From: Apium graveolens
Lineage: Eukaryota > Streptophyta > Magnoliopsida > Apiales > Apiaceae
NCBI RefSeq assembly: GCF_009905375.1
Contig: NC_133647.1
Coordinates: 171,226,790 to 171,290,789, forward strand
Reading direction: 5' to 3'
Length of the DNA: 64,000 nt
Part shown: positions 47,100 through 59,648 of the stretch, piece by piece
Layout: each line of letters starts with the position of its first letter
Numbering within the stretch: position 1 is the stretch's first letter
Notes under the pieces: generated by a model
The model's input: the letters and a program-made list of their open reading frames with translations, nothing else
Told to the model about the DNA's origin: nothing
The model's database searches: none
Translations under genes and position numbers: made by a program

Positions 47100-49510
47100 A
47101 TGAACAAGAAGGATATTGGAGTCAAGATTCCTTTTCTGGACAAAGATAATTACCATCACTGGAAGGTAAAGATGCATCTTCATTTATTTTTTCAAGATGA
47201 GGCCTATGTGAATTGCATAGAGAGAGGTCCTCATGTACCAATGAGAGCTGTAACTGGAAATGAGCCATCAGTTCCCAAGCCAAGGCATGAATGGTCAGAT
47301 CCTGATATTGAACAAGTCAGGAAAGACAAGAAGGCCATGAATATTCTATTCAATGGAGTTGATGGTGACATGTTTGACAACATCATCAATTGCAAGACAG
47401 CCAAGGAGGTTTGGGACACCATTCAAATAATTTATGATGGCACTGAACAAGTTAGAGAAAACAAGATGCAGCTGCTAATTAAGCAATATGAGCAATTTCA
47501 TTGTGAAGATAGTAAATCTTTCACTGACATCTTTAGTAGGTTTCAAAAACTACTGAATGCTTTGAAGTTGCATGGAAGAGTCTATCAGACAAAAGACTCC
47601 AATCTCAAGTTCCTTAGATCTCTTCCAAAGGAATGGAAACCAATGACAGTCATATTGAGAAACTCTCAAGATTACAAGGAGTTTACTTTGGAGAGACTGT
47701 ATGGCATCCTGAAAACTTATGAGCTTGAAATATAGCAAGTTGAGAGGATGGAGAGAGGAAAGAAGAAAGGAGGATCCATTGCACTGTTTCTGAGTTAGAG
47801 AAAGAGAAGGAGATGAAGATAAAAGTTGTTGAGTCTGCTTCAAAGGTCTGTGAAAACAAGGGCAAGGGGCTGGTAGCAGAGAATAAAGATTCTTTGAGCC
47901 AAGATGATATGGATGACATTGATAAACATCTAGCATTTCTTTCCAGAAGATTTTCCAAGCTCAAGTTCAAAAAGAACTTTAGAGCAGCTAAGCCAAATAG
48001 ATACATGGTGGATAAATTAAAATTCAAATGTTTCAAATGTGGCTTGGCAGGGCACTTTGCCAGTGAGTGTAGAAAGTCAGATTCCAGCAAGAAGAAGTTT
48101 GAGCCTGTGGATTATAAACAGAAGTATTTTGAGTTGCTCAAATAAAAGGAAAGGGCTTTCATTACACAAGAAAATGACTGGGCAGCAGATGGTCTGGATG
48201 AGGATGTCAGTTATGTCAATCTAGCCCTAATGGCCAAGTCTGATAAAACATAGACAAGTTCTTCAAGTAATCAGGTAATCACCACTAACCTTGCACATTT
48301 ATCTAAAGCTGAGTGTAATGATGCAATAAATGACATGTCTACAGAATTATAGCATTTGCATGTTACATTTAAGTCCCTCACTAAGGAAAATGCTAAAATC
48401 AAAGAAAATAATTTGTTTTTAAGTGAGAGGAATAATGTGCTAGAGTCTCAGTTTATTGAATTTGAGAAATTGAGAATAGAATGTAAGATTGCTAAGGAGG
48501 AATTAACTGAGTCCTTGAAGAAAGAAGAGATTTTGAAGAAGCAGCTTGAACGAGAACATGAGGTGATTAAGGCATGGAAAACATCTAGAGATGTTCATGC
48601 TCAAATCACCAAAGTTCAAGGTATTGAGTCCTTTTGTGATGCAGCCTGGAAGAAGAATATGGACAAGCTGGAATCCAATTTGGTTGAAGGATTGCTAACA
48701 GATGTGGACTCGACGGATGATGAGAGTCATCCGTCGGATAACCAAAAGGATTATCCATCGAGTGACATAAATCCTAATCCGCCGAATGTAAGCAAATCTG
48801 TGAGTAGAGCCAAACTTGCCAAGTTAAATGAAAAATATGGATCAGTTTCCAAAAACTTCATTTCAGGAGAATCTAGTCAAGTGAAGATGGAGAAGAAAGT
48901 GAATGTTGGTCATCTGTCTATCAAACAATTGAATGATAGACTAGAAAAGATTGAGGTTAACACCGAGGCTAAAAGGAAAAACAATAGAAATGGGAAAGTA
49001 GGGATTAACAAATATAGCAACTACACACCTGATAAATACGCTCTTAGAAAAATCTGTGTTAAGTGTGGTAGTGCTAATCATTTGTCTGTTAATTGCAAAT
49101 TTGCCATGCCTACTCCTATGTCTGTACCCACTCCTATGTCTGTACCCTCCCCTTTTCCTAACATGAATGCCATGCCTTCTATGCCTATGAATGCTATGTC
49201 TACACAGAATATGAATGCACAATTTGCTAATATGCCATTTGCACCTAATCCTTATTATGCTGCATTTAGTATGCCTCAAATGCCATTTAGAATGCCCTAC
49301 TGGAATAACATGTTTACTAATAGCATGTCATTTCCTATTAATCAAAATGTGCATGATAATTCTATTTTAATGAATGATTTCAAAGGTCCAACTCAGATGA
49401 CTAAGGATGAATCTGATATCCCCAACTCAAATGAGATCAAACCTAAGAAACTAAAGAAAAAAGCTAACAAGGCAGGATCCAAGGAAACTTGGGTACCAAA
49501 ATCAACTTGA
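47100..49510 (+). pseudogene. SIRE-B gag (frameshifted)
   Basis: ATG 47100 (MNKKDIGVKIPFLDKDNYHH) runs to TAG 47733. After a frameshift near 47735-47810 the frame continues through CCHC CFKCGLAGHFASEC (about 48028-48070), with stops at 48143 (TAA), near 48251 (TAG) and near 48350 (TAG), then a coiled-coil-like segment, a second Cys cluster CVKCGSANHLSVNC and a Met/Pro-rich tail to TGA 49510. At 48710-48768 the SIRE-B motif variant is in frame (STDDESHPS) and forms a dyad: CGACGGATGA, six bases, TCATCCGTCG. It is homologous to SIRE-A gag but more decayed. Confidence 0.88.
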
Positions 49511-49524
49511 TTTGATTTTAATGT

Positions 49525-49985
49525 GTGCAGGGAAACATAAAGAATCTGTGGTACTTGGATAGTGGTTGTTCAAGATACATGACTGGTGATTCTACCCTGC
49601 TCACAGAGTTCAAGGAGAGAGTTGGCCCAAGTATTACTTTTGGAGATGATAGCAAGGGTTATACTATGGGATATGGCTTGATTTCAAAAGACAATGTCAT
49701 CATTAAGGAGGTTGCCTTAGTGGATGGTCTCAAGCACAATTTGTTGAGTATCAGCCAGCTTTGTGATAAAGGCAATTCAGTAACCTTCAACTCAGAAGCC
49801 TGTGTTGTGACTAACAAGAGGAGCAACAAAGTGGTTCTCACTGGAGTGATAAAAGGAAATATGTACCTAGCTGACTTCAACTCATCAAATGCAGAATCTG
49901 TTACTTGCCTTCTCAGTAAAGCAAGTCAAGATGAAAGTTGGTTATGGCACAAGAAGCTATCCCATCTAAACTTCAAAACCATGAA
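49525..49985 (+). pseudogene. SIRE-B pol, 5' part (protease, GAG-pre-integrase)
   Basis: Opens after TGTGTGCAG as in SIRE-A. Protease motif LWYLDSGCSRYMTG keeps the D-S-G that SIRE-A has lost. It continues LVDGLKHNLLSISQL and SWLWHKKLSHLNFKTMN to 49985, where the gypsy element has inserted after ATGAA. Open throughout this part. Beyond 49986 the frame runs into LTR sequence and is meaningless. Confidence 0.9.
49981..49985. repeat. Gypsy target-site duplication ATGAA, left
   Basis: Identical to 62861-62865. The two flanks of SIRE-B pol join in frame through this 5-bp sequence, confirming the exact element borders. Confidence 0.95.
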
Positions 49986-52900
49986 TGTGGCGCCCCAAAA
50001 CCCGGGGTCAGGAATCTCGGAGGCCACACCATCTAAACTACTTAAACCACGTAACTCACACTACAATATATATATACTCACGCTTTACGACCCCACACTT
50101 AACATACACACACACACACTTACAGGTTATTATCTTGGAAATGAACCATTCATAGCTAGAGTAATTCAATCGTAAAGTGATAATTATTACAACCCAAAAG
50201 TAATTAAGTCTTACCGGGGACTAACCTTTAAGTAAGGCTAGTCCGTCGGTCAAATATACGTTTCTTATTTATTACCTTACATAAGTCATACGTATAAATA
50301 AGCCGAACTAAAAACAACTGAAAACCAACCCAGCTTATTTGGACTACCTGTGGTACAACACCAAACAATCTACAGAATAGCTGGCCATTTCCTACCCGTT
50401 TCCTGGCTGTGGTTCTCATGGTAGGCATCTTGATTCCCTGTTGTGTTGTGTCAATTTAAGAAAACAAGGGTGAGCTATAATGCCCAGCATAATAATGTAC
50501 TGTATGAAAATGACTGTATGATAACTTACGTAAAACATCATATATGATAGTTATGTTTTATTCGAAATTAGTTTTTCTTGGTGATACACACCTTCTTATG
50601 AAAACAGTTCTTTAGGGGATTTTATTATCCTGCGAATACCTTAATAGTAAACCCAACACCTAGTCTTGGGTTACGGTATTGCATCACAATTCCAATTGAA
50701 GAATTAGGACACCATTGGAGCCACCGTATACGCTGATTAGTCATAATACGATAATAGTAACTTTTTCTACTAAAAGAAGGACGACACCTTCGTATCCCGG
50801 TTATCACCCTTGTCGCATTCGGACTACGTGTCTCATATTTGGGTATACACATACTTCATAAGTTCCTGAGTACACGGAGTACCTTCTCCTGCGGTACCTT
50901 TGGTAGTCCATCTAGCACACATAGTACCAGAGTCTACCCCCCCCTTATCCTTTAAAAAGAATTCTATCAATCTCGAGAACTCGAACCACATCGAAGTTCC
51001 CCAAGCGTTTTGCTTGTTGATAGAAACAGTTTATCTTACTAATATATAAATGTATATATGTATATACGTACTTCCGAGATTTTCGGAGGAAGTACTAAGG
51101 ATGTGAATTGACCGTTGTCAATAGATAATTTAATAAGGGGGAAAAGTTTCTCCTTGAAACTATATTAAATAAGTCGGGATAATAATCTCCGACGATTTGA
51201 AATAATCGAATGATCTTCCAAAATCAGAAAGTATATTTTTAAATCAGGATCTATGATTTTTAAATCAATAATAAACCCTTTAATGAATAATAAATAATTA
51301 AATGATAATCTATAAATAATTAAACCTCAAATGATTTTACTCTCTAAAAGAATATTTAAAATAATATTCCTCAACTAGTTTATGTTTATGTAATTAATAA
51401 TCTTTAATGTTTAATCAGGTTTGAAATAAATAATCGTTGGAGTATACTTCTCCCATAATAAAGGAATAGGTATATAGTATTTATTATTCGAACAATAAAA
51501 TATAGTTGAGGGAATTTGATCATTGGGAAATCGTTTTAATAAAAGTTCAAGGTATTTTAATGTTTCGTAATTGGACGTTAAGTCCCTTTAAAACATACAA
51601 TTATGGACTTGTAATCGTCCTATAATATCACCGGAATGATTCCCGGTTTTTTTTATCTTAAAATCCTGACCGACTCTCGGTCTTATAATCATATGTCATG
51701 CTTAAAGCGGAATTAAATATTTTATGATATATATTTATCAAACAACATCGCTACATTATGCGAAAAAGTTCAATTACTACGTATCATAGCAAGCATGGTA
51801 TTTATGCAATGATAATAAAACAATTCTTTCAGAACATAACAGTAAAATGGAGTTGGGTTCATAAACTTGCCTGGGTATCTCGAGGTGGATGATGCTCTAG
51901 GTTCCCCTCGGAAATCTATAATCATAAATACAATTCGTTTTGTTAGGTCCCGTTCTAATTTACGGCGACTCGCACTCATGTGCTACTTATTATGCACCCT
52001 CTCAACTTATATTACCCTTATTATTCCTTCAAGTTCTCATTCACAACATGGTCGCTTCATTTTTCTAAGTATCTTAGGTTCATTTTCATTTTTGTCGTTG
52101 GCTCCGCTTATGGATTCTACGGTCTCTAATCACGCGGTCTCGGCTCCGATATTTTTATAAAATCGAAAAATCATTATTTTTACTTGATATTTTTATGGCA
52201 GTTAGGAAACTCAAAAATTACTCCCTGTAAGAATTTCATGATTTATGAACACTTTTAAGTCGATCCTTTATATTTTCAAAGTTCGTAATTTGTAGCAGTT
52301 TTTGTTGCGTAAATCACTTTTAGTAAAACGGCCATAACTTTTGATCCGTAAATCGGAATCAAGAGATTCAAGCGCCTAAACGATCCTTATAACATTTTCT
52401 ATCATAATCAGGGGTTATTTTTCAAGAAATTACAGTTTAAATCTTCGGGACTTTCTGCAGAAACTTAAAGTTACGATTTGTTCGTTTCAACAGAATTACG
52501 TTTACGATCAGAGTTTCGTTTATGCCCTAAATCTTTATACAACCACCAACAATCATCATATCATCATCAACACACAAACTCCTCTCAAGAACATCATGTT
52601 CTTGAGGCAACAACAATCACCCTTAAATCTACTTAGCTAAACATCAAGATTTCAACAACATCACCTCTAAAACTAGGTTTATAACTACATACTAAATGGA
52701 TCTTGAAATTGAATCTTAAATAAAGTTGGGTCAAAGATTTTTACCTTTATTGAAATCTTGAGATGTGTTCTTGAGGATGGTGGAGTCTTGGAAGTGCTTG
52801 GTATGATTTTTGGAACCTAAAACCACCATTGAAATCAAGAAATCAAAGAAGAGTTACTATTCATACTATTCACTAGTAACTTTCTTGATTTTATTTCACC

Positions 52901-53734
52901 CATCAAACCTTGATAAAAAGAGATAAAAGAATTTTCTTACCTTAGTTTGGTTGTTAGAAATCTTGAGAATTAATGGGAGGATTTTACCATGGCTAGATTT
53001 TGAGATTTGATTTTGAATTCTTTGCTTGGGGAGGAAGGGCCGAATGGAAGAATGAAGGAGGGGGGGTTTATGCTTGCTTCCTTTGGTTGCTTCTAGGAAA
53101 TGGGATGGGTGATATCTTTTTATTGATTGATATTATTCCTAGTATAGAATCCTAGGTTTATTCCTTGTTTCCAAATCCATTAACATATCTTAAGTAGATT
53201 CATAGTTTACAAGCTAAACTACATGTTCTAGCTTCCTTAGCACACTATTTGGTTAGCCTTGCTTGATCATCCTACATCTAGCTCACTATTTGATAAAGTA
53301 ACCATGGTTACTTTTTTACCATGGTTAGTTAGTGCATTACGTTTATTTAATCGTTTACGTGTTCGCTCGATCGCTTAAACATTTTTGTAATACTTCCTCG
53401 TAAATGGTTTGTGACGTAATTCCTTTCGTATTTATTCCTTATATTTTAAATTATCGTACTTGGATATAAATCTGTAGGGTTTTAATCTTGTAAATATATT
53501 GTGATTCCCATAATCCTCGATGAGTTGTAAATACGGTCGGTTTTCAAAGTTCGTTTTCTTCGAAAACTAATAGCATTTACATACACTCATTTGTTACGTA
53601 TAATCATAATATCAACTCCGAAACTCATTTTCTCATGCACTACATAGTGTGGGCTCAAAAGTTTTTTTTCTCCGTTCGTCAGGGTTACTATTCATTAAAC
53701 GTTTTACAAGGTCTCAAAAATTCGAGTTATTACA
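49986..53734 (-). repeat. Gypsy 3' LTR
   Basis: 3,749 bp. On the + strand it reads TGTGGCGCCCCAAAACCC…TTCGAGTTATTACA. Relative to the 5' LTR it has scattered substitutions and two blocks the 5' LTR lacks: about 43 bp near 51857-51900 (between GGTTC direct repeats) and about 490 bp near 52388-52875. Confidence 0.93.
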
Positions 53735-53750
53735 GTCTTCCCCTCTAACA
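53735..53750 (-). promoter_or_regulatory. Gypsy polypurine tract
   Basis: The minus strand reads TGTTAGAGGGGAAGAC directly before the 3' LTR (TGTAATAACTCGAA). AGAGGGGAAGA is a good plus-strand primer. Confidence 0.8.
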
Positions 53751-53759
53751 AGGATTCCA

Positions 53760-54031
53760 TCCCGGAATCAATTAGTGAATAAGTGGGGATATTTATTCCT
53801 CATTGCGTCTTCAAGTTCCCAATTTGACTCCTCGATATTTTGATTCCTCCATAAGATTCTAACCAGCTTCACAGTCTTGCTTCTCATCACTTGTTCTTTT
53901 TGGTCCATTATCCTTACTAGCTGCTCGATGTAGGTCAGGTCTGGTTATAAATCTACTTGCTCGTATTCTATTACATGTCGTGCATCTGCATGGTACTTCC
54001 TTAACATGGACACGTGGAACACGTTGTGCAG
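53760..54031 (-). pseudogene. Gypsy integrase C-terminus with chromodomain-like end
   Basis: Continues in frame from the INT block: HNVFHVSMLRKYHADARHVI, a stop (TAA, probably once CAA), then PDLTYIEQLVRIMDQKEQVM…VKLVRILWRN and EESNWELEDAMRNKYPHLF. The aromatic W-x-x-…-E-x-x-W-E pattern is the group II chromodomain of Tekay/Del elements, thought to steer integration to heterochromatin. Part of the aromatic cage is divergent, as usual in that clade. Confidence 0.75.
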
Positions 54032-55389
54032 TTATTGCAGATTAGGAGGCAAGGCGAGCTCGTAAGCTAGAGGTCCTATTCTCCTCAATATTTTAAAGGG
54101 TCCTATGAATCTGGGACTCAGTTTCCCTTTCTTCCCAAACCTCATCACTTCTTTCCACAGAGATACCTTCAATAGCACAGAATCTCCTACTTCATATTCC
54201 CTATCCTTCCTGGTCTGGTCGGCGTACTTCTTTTGTCTGTCCTGAGCTGCTACCAGTCTTTTTTTAATGAGTCTCACCATTTCCATGGTCTGTTGGACTA
54301 ACTCTGGCCCTAATATCTTGTGTTCTCCAACTTCAACCCAACATAGGGGAGAGCGACATCTCCTTCCGTAAAGAGCTTCATACGGAGGCATTCCTATGCT
54401 AGCGTGATAGCTATTGTTGTAAGCAAATTCGATCAGGGGTAAGTGGTCATCCCAATTTCCTTTGAAATCAATGGCACACACTCGTAGCATATATTCTAGG
54501 GTCTGAATAGTCCTTTCGCTTTGTTCATCAGTCTGGGGGTGGTAAACGGTACTCATGTTTAGTCTGGTGCCTACGCATTCCTGGAAGCTTCTCCAAAATC
54601 GAGAATTAAACCTTGGGTCTCTATCTGACACTATGGCTATAGGAACGCCGTGTCTTACTACAATTTCCTTCAAGTAAATATCCACCAACTTGTCTACGGT
54701 GTATCTTTCGTTGATTGGTAGGAAGTGTGCGGACTTGGTCAATCTATCTATGATAACCCGTATAGCGTCGTGATTGGTCTTTGTCCTTGGTAGGCCTGTC
54801 ACAAAATCCATGGCTATATGCTCCCATTTCCATTCTGGAATTTCCAGGGGCCGTAATAATCCACTAGGTCGCTGATGTTCCGCCTTCACTCTCTGGCATG
54901 TCAAGCACTTGCTGACCCACTCTGCTACTTCTCTCTTCATGTTAGGCCACCAATAATATTCCTTAAGGTCACGGTACATTTTCGTACTTCCTGGGTGGAT
55001 TGAATATCTGGAGTTTTGCCCTTCGTGCAGCAGCTCATCCTTTAACTCTTGCACATTTGGAATCCAAATTCGGGACGCATACCTCATGATCCCTTTCTCG
55101 TCCTTCTCGCATCTCACTTCTTCACCGGTCAACGTTCCTCTTTCTTTGCTCATCTTCTTTTCCTGACATACTCGTATTTTTCAGTCAGTTCTGACACTAG
55201 CTTAATTTCAAATAATCCTTCCATTCCTTTACCGGTCATTCTCACGTCGATTTCTATTTTCTCAAATTCTTTAATTAAATCCTCTGATGTCATTATCATC
55301 TTGAGTCTTTCCTTCCTACTAAGGGCATCAGCCACCACATTGGCTTTACCCGGGTGATACAAAATTTCACAGTCGTAGTCCTTAATCAA
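54032..55389 (-). pseudogene. Gypsy integrase
   Basis: The minus-strand frame 55153-54032 holds HPGSTKMYRDLKEYYWWP and CLTCQRVKAEHQ (HHCC zinc finger), the D,D,E core (AMDFVTGLP; IVSDRDPRF; E in the DEQSERTIQ segment) and the GPFKILRRIGPLAYEL GPY/F-type region. The upstream piece 55389-55150 (YDCEILYHPGKANVVADALS) is in another frame, with a frameshift near 55155. HPQTDEQSERTIQ has Glu where Gly is usual (DGQ). Integrase inserts the cDNA into the host genome. Confidence 0.9.
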
Positions 55390-56862
55390 CTTTAACCATC
55401 TCCTCTATCTCATGTTCAGTTCCTTCTGAGTAAAAATATATTTGAGGCTCTTATGGTCTGTGTAAATCTTGCATTTCTTATCGTATAGGTAGTGTCTCCA
55501 AATTTTTAGGGCAAACACTATGGCTGCTAATTCTAGATCATGCGTCGGGTATCTGCTCTCATACTCATTCAATTGCCGAGAGGCATACGCTATAACTTTG
55601 TCGTGCTGCATCAGTACACATCCTAATCCTTTAAGCGATACGTCGCTGTAAATCACAAACTCTCCCTTTCCATCAGGAAGAGCGAGCACTGGTGCTAACA
55701 CCAGCCTCCTTTTCAGTTCCTGAAAGCTTTCCTCACATTTCTCTGTCTATACGAACTTTTCTATCTTTCGGTTAAGTCTAGTCAGTGGACCGGCTATCTT
55801 AGAAAAATCTTGCACAAATATTCGGTAATATCCTGCTAAACCCACAAAACTTTTAACTTCTATCGGGGTAGTTGGTCTTTCCCAGTTGGATACCGCCTCT
55901 ATTTTGGCAGGGTCAACTAAAACTCCTTTTCTACTCACCACATGTCCTAAAAACTGAACTTCTCTTAACTAAAACTCGCACTTCGAGAACTTGGCATACA
56001 ATTTCTCATTCCTCAAGATTTCTAAGACTATCCTCAAATGTTCTGCATGTTCTTGCTCTGTCTTTGAGTAGATCAGAATATCATCTATAAAAACTATCAC
56101 ACATATATCTAGGTACTTTTTGAACACTATGTTCATCAAATCCATAAAGGTTGCGGGTGTATTGGTTAGCCCAAACGACATGACTAAGAACTCATAGTAC
56201 CCATACCTAGTGCGAAAAGCAGTCTTCGGTATATCTTCCGGTTTGATTTTCAACTGGTGATATCCTGTTCTCAAATCTATTTTGGAAAAATGTACAACTC
56301 CTTTGAGTTGGTCGAATAGGTCATCAATCATGGGGAGAGGGTACCTATTTTTAATATTCAGCTTATTCAATTCTCGATAGTCTATGCATAATCTCATACT
56401 GCCGTCCTTTTTCTTTACGAACAGTACTGGCGCTCCCCATGGCGACACACTGGGTGTTATAATTCTATTATCTAATAACTCTTGTAGTTGAGAAGCTAGT
56501 TCCTTCATCTCAACTGGGGCTAGCCTATATGGGGCCTTAGATACTGGTGTCGTTCCTGGTGCTAATTCTATAACGAATTCTATTTCCCTGTCAGGTGGCA
56601 ACCCTGGTAAGTTCTCTGGAAATACATCCTCGAATTCGTTCACTACGGGTATGTCCTTTATATTAGGGACTCCCTTCTTGGTATCTATCACATAAGCTAA
56701 ATAGGTCTCATTTCCCTTCCTTAACAATCTTTTTGATTGTAGCATGGTCAGAAATTTCTGGTTCTGTCGTTGACTTTTAAACACTACTTCTTTTTCATTC
56801 TGCACTCTTATCTTTACACTCTTCCGTTCACAATCTATTTGCGCTCCGAACTGGATAACCAA
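55390..56862 (-). pseudogene. Gypsy reverse transcriptase and RNase H
   Basis: RT 56862-55969: [93 protein letters not shown] (catalytic IDD in place of YVDD, normal for gypsy). RNase H at about 55745-55405: [50 protein letters not shown]. Stops at 55969 (after SKCEF), near 55747 and near 55405; two fall where Trp and one where Gln is expected, so all fit transitions. Confidence 0.93.
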
Positions 56863-56978
56863 TCCATTCCTAAGATTACATTAAATTCTCCTAACGCAAA
56901 TGGGAATAGGTCAACCTCGAAGACCTTCCCTTCTAATTTCAACTTACACTTAGGGTGTACTTGATTTACAGGAATTAT

Positions 56979-57260
56979 TTATTTGTTTTCTATTTCCACT
57001 TGTAATATCTCACGTAGGGGTATGGCATTAAGTTTTAACTTTTTAGCAAAATCTTGAGATATAAATGACTTGGTTTCTCCAGAATCAAATAGGACATTTA
57101 CATGTTCGGAATTTAATAAAAGGGTACCTGCTATCACGCCAGTGTTTCGGACATCATCCTGAATAGTCATGTTGAAGGTCCTAGCAGCTGGGGGTCGGTT
57201 AGATGAAGCTCTGCTCATCCCTGAGGCTGGGGGCTTTAATGTCGGGCAATCCTTTCTCAT
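56979..57260 (-). pseudogene. Gypsy protease region
   Basis: The minus frame reads MRKDCPTLKPPASGMSRASS (end of the second zinc knuckle), then FNMTIQDDVRNTGVIAGTLL and VNVLFDSGETKSFISQDFAKK. DSG is the aspartic protease active site (usual form DSGATHSF). It shifts to another frame between here and the RT block, near 56860-56980. Confidence 0.85.
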
Positions 57261-57299
57261 GTGTCCTACCTTTCCACATTGGAAACACGTTACATTGGG

Positions 57300-58321
57300 T
57301 CAGGTGCAGTTGTTGGCAAGGTGTCCGACTTGGTCACACCTGTAACATTTTAGAGGGGCTCTCGCCTGGGTACACACTCCAAGGTGTCTTCTCTTACAGG
57401 TTTGACACTCCGGTATTGGGGCACGGGGTTGGCTATGAAATGTGGCCCTAGATTGTCCGTCGCCCTGGCCAACACTCTCACTCGGGGCCTTTCTGAATCC
57501 GGGGCCTCGTGCAGGTTGGGACATGCTCTCCTGACGAACCTTCTTGGAAGGCTCTTGTTCCCAGTTCCTATTCCTTGGCTTCCCATCTTTCTTTTCCTAT
57601 TTTCCTTTTCCTTTACACTCTGCTCACTACCAGCTTCAACAATCGAGGCTTTCTGCACAAAGTTGGCATAGTCTGTCAGCTCTAACACCGCCACTCAGTT
57701 TTGTATCCACTGTTTCAGACCAAGCTGAAATATTTGCGCTTTCTTCTCTTCGTTATTCGCAAACTCATGCATAAATATTGATAACTCAGTAAACTTGGCC
57801 TCATATTCTGCCACAGTCATCTTATCCTATTTTAATTCCAGAAACTTAATCTCCATCTGGGTCTCCATAAACCTAGGGAAATACTTGTCTAAGAACAGTC
57901 GGGTAAATCTATCCCATGGGATCACAGCATCAGTCTCTAGGCTTCGTTTGGACTCCCACCAGTAGTTAGCTTCTCCTTTCAGCATGTAAGAAGCAAAAAT
58001 GGTCTTGTGTCGTTCCTCTACACCTAGTATCTCAAAGGACTTTTCTATCTCCTTGAGCCAGGCCCGTGCTTTAACGGGGTCGGCAGATCCTAGAAACTCT
58101 GGGGGTTTGAGAGATTTGGAGGCCCTAAAGGCAGTGGCTGCAGTCTGTTGGGCAGCATGTGGCTGTGGTGGAATAGGCTGTTGGTTCAGGTTTGCTCTTA
58201 ACAGTTCCATAAATTCATTCATGGGGTTCCCTCCCTGATGGGTATCCTCAGCCTCTTCTTCTACATAATCTTCTTTATCATATTCATTATAGTCTAGGTC
58301 CTCTTCACTGTCTTCATTCAC
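57300..58321 (-). pseudogene. Gypsy gag (nucleocapsid), frameshifted
   Basis: Minus-strand pieces: 58321-57827 (acidic N-terminus, then FRASKSLKPPEFLGSADPVK and the retrotransposon gag domain WLKEIEKSFEILGV…YWWESKRSLE), a TAG near 57827, a continuation frame with VAEYEAKFTELSIFMHEFAN, a TGA near 57694, a frameshift near 57540-57600, then 57524-57300 with zinc knuckle CYRCDQVGHLANNC. A second, related CQTCKRRHLG cluster precedes it. Gag forms the particle and packages RNA. Confidence 0.9.
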
Positions 58322-58767
58322 TACAGGGTCAGGTTCATTCCGTTGTTAGTTAACAGATTCTGCAGGCTGTGCCCTGGTTCCTCTTCTACGGGGTCGCATT
58401 ATTCTGATAATAAAAATTTGTCAACGCAGTTGTGATATTTTAGAATTGGATTAATTTATTCTTATGTAAACATGTCATTCATTATCTAACAAGTTTTTAT
58501 AAAGTACAATAATATGGACATCAACTTCTTAATAACTGTTAGATATATATTTCATAAGGTCTCCCACTTATATCTTGGGGGACAAAACAACTAGCTGAGT
58601 TCATATATGCCTGATTATAATACATCACTACTTGTACTGAATACTGAAATGCAAATACATAAGCCGTGTACCCTAAAGGGCTAGGAACGCTATTTACTAC
58701 TAGCTATCCTATCAAAATTGGTGACAAGTCACCCAGCCTTCTTCAAGGTCCATATCTAGTCACTAGT

Positions 58768-59450
58768 CCCTCAGTCACTGTCACTGCGCGTGAGGTCACG
58801 CATCCTCCTCATCGCTCCTGCCAACATCAGCTCTGTATCAACTACCGGGATGTATCCTCCAATCGCTGTCATCCTCATCTGAACCCGGGTACGGAGCTCG
58901 ATCCCATCAATCTCTCTACGGGCTATGGATGGGGAAGCAGCTCTGAAATCCCCTGGGTATCCTAGTCGGATGGCTCTCTCAGCAGTCAATGCCTAGCGTA
59001 ACTCCGCAATGCGAGCAGATGCCGCAGTGATCTCAGCGTTAAGCTGAGCCACCATCCAGTCATGTACAGCTACATGTATGGTCGTCGGGGGTGGTAGAGG
59101 TGAATCTGGGTCGCTAAAGGATATGTCGTAAGCCTCGTAGACCTGTGCATATATTCCATCCTCGTCATCATCATCAGTATAGGGCATAAGGCTCTGAATC
59201 CCTTGGGGTGGGGTAGGAGAGCGAATAGTCGGGGAGGGTACATCCCTACATCCCTCCAGCCTACGCCATCTCCCTGGGTCATCTCAACGTCATCAGCTAT
59301 GAGGATAGGAAGGTCAGTCTCCTCCTCCGGGAGATCCTCAGCAGGGTCATCATCTGAGTCATCAATGGGTGGGTCCTCTGGCGCGGGAGTGGGGTCATGC
59401 TCAGGAACCATAACATCATCAACAGGGTCAACCTCCCTCATAGGCTCCAC
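58768..59450 (-). pseudogene. Gypsy extra 5' ORF, acidic, upstream of gag
   Basis: Minus strand, between PBS and gag: 59450 opens MEPMREVDPVDDVMVPEHDP, very rich in Asp, Glu and Pro. After a frameshift near 59230 it continues MPYTDDDDEDGIYAQVYEAY…AQLNAEITAASARIAELR, a stop, then LTAERAIRLGYPGDFRAASP to about 58771. Together about 225 codons. The distribution (acidic head, short Ala/Glu-rich helical tail) is not that of gag. I do not recognise a family. Some plant gypsy elements carry an additional ORF here. Confidence 0.55.
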
Positions 59451-59631
59451 TGGTACCTAACAGAATAGGCAAGGTGTTACTAACTTAGAGTCAGAATTCC
59501 CTTGAGGGTAAAACTGTCAAGACTACCCGTGTAGCCCGACGACGAACTCGATTTGAGCTATAATTGATTATTTTCTTATTCCTATGTCTACTTATTTTAT
59601 ATCCTATCATTTCCAAGATTTCATAACCTAA

Positions 59632-59644
59632 GGCTCTGATACCA
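59632..59644 (-). promoter_or_regulatory. Gypsy primer-binding site
   Basis: On the minus strand TGGTATCAGAGCC begins 4 nt inside the 5' LTR border; perfect match to the initiator tRNA-Met complement. Confidence 0.92.
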
Positions 59645-59648
59645 TTTC

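Noticed and set aside
49986..50175. Tail of the SIRE-B pol frame beyond 49985
   Set aside because: Chance read-through into the inserted gypsy LTR.
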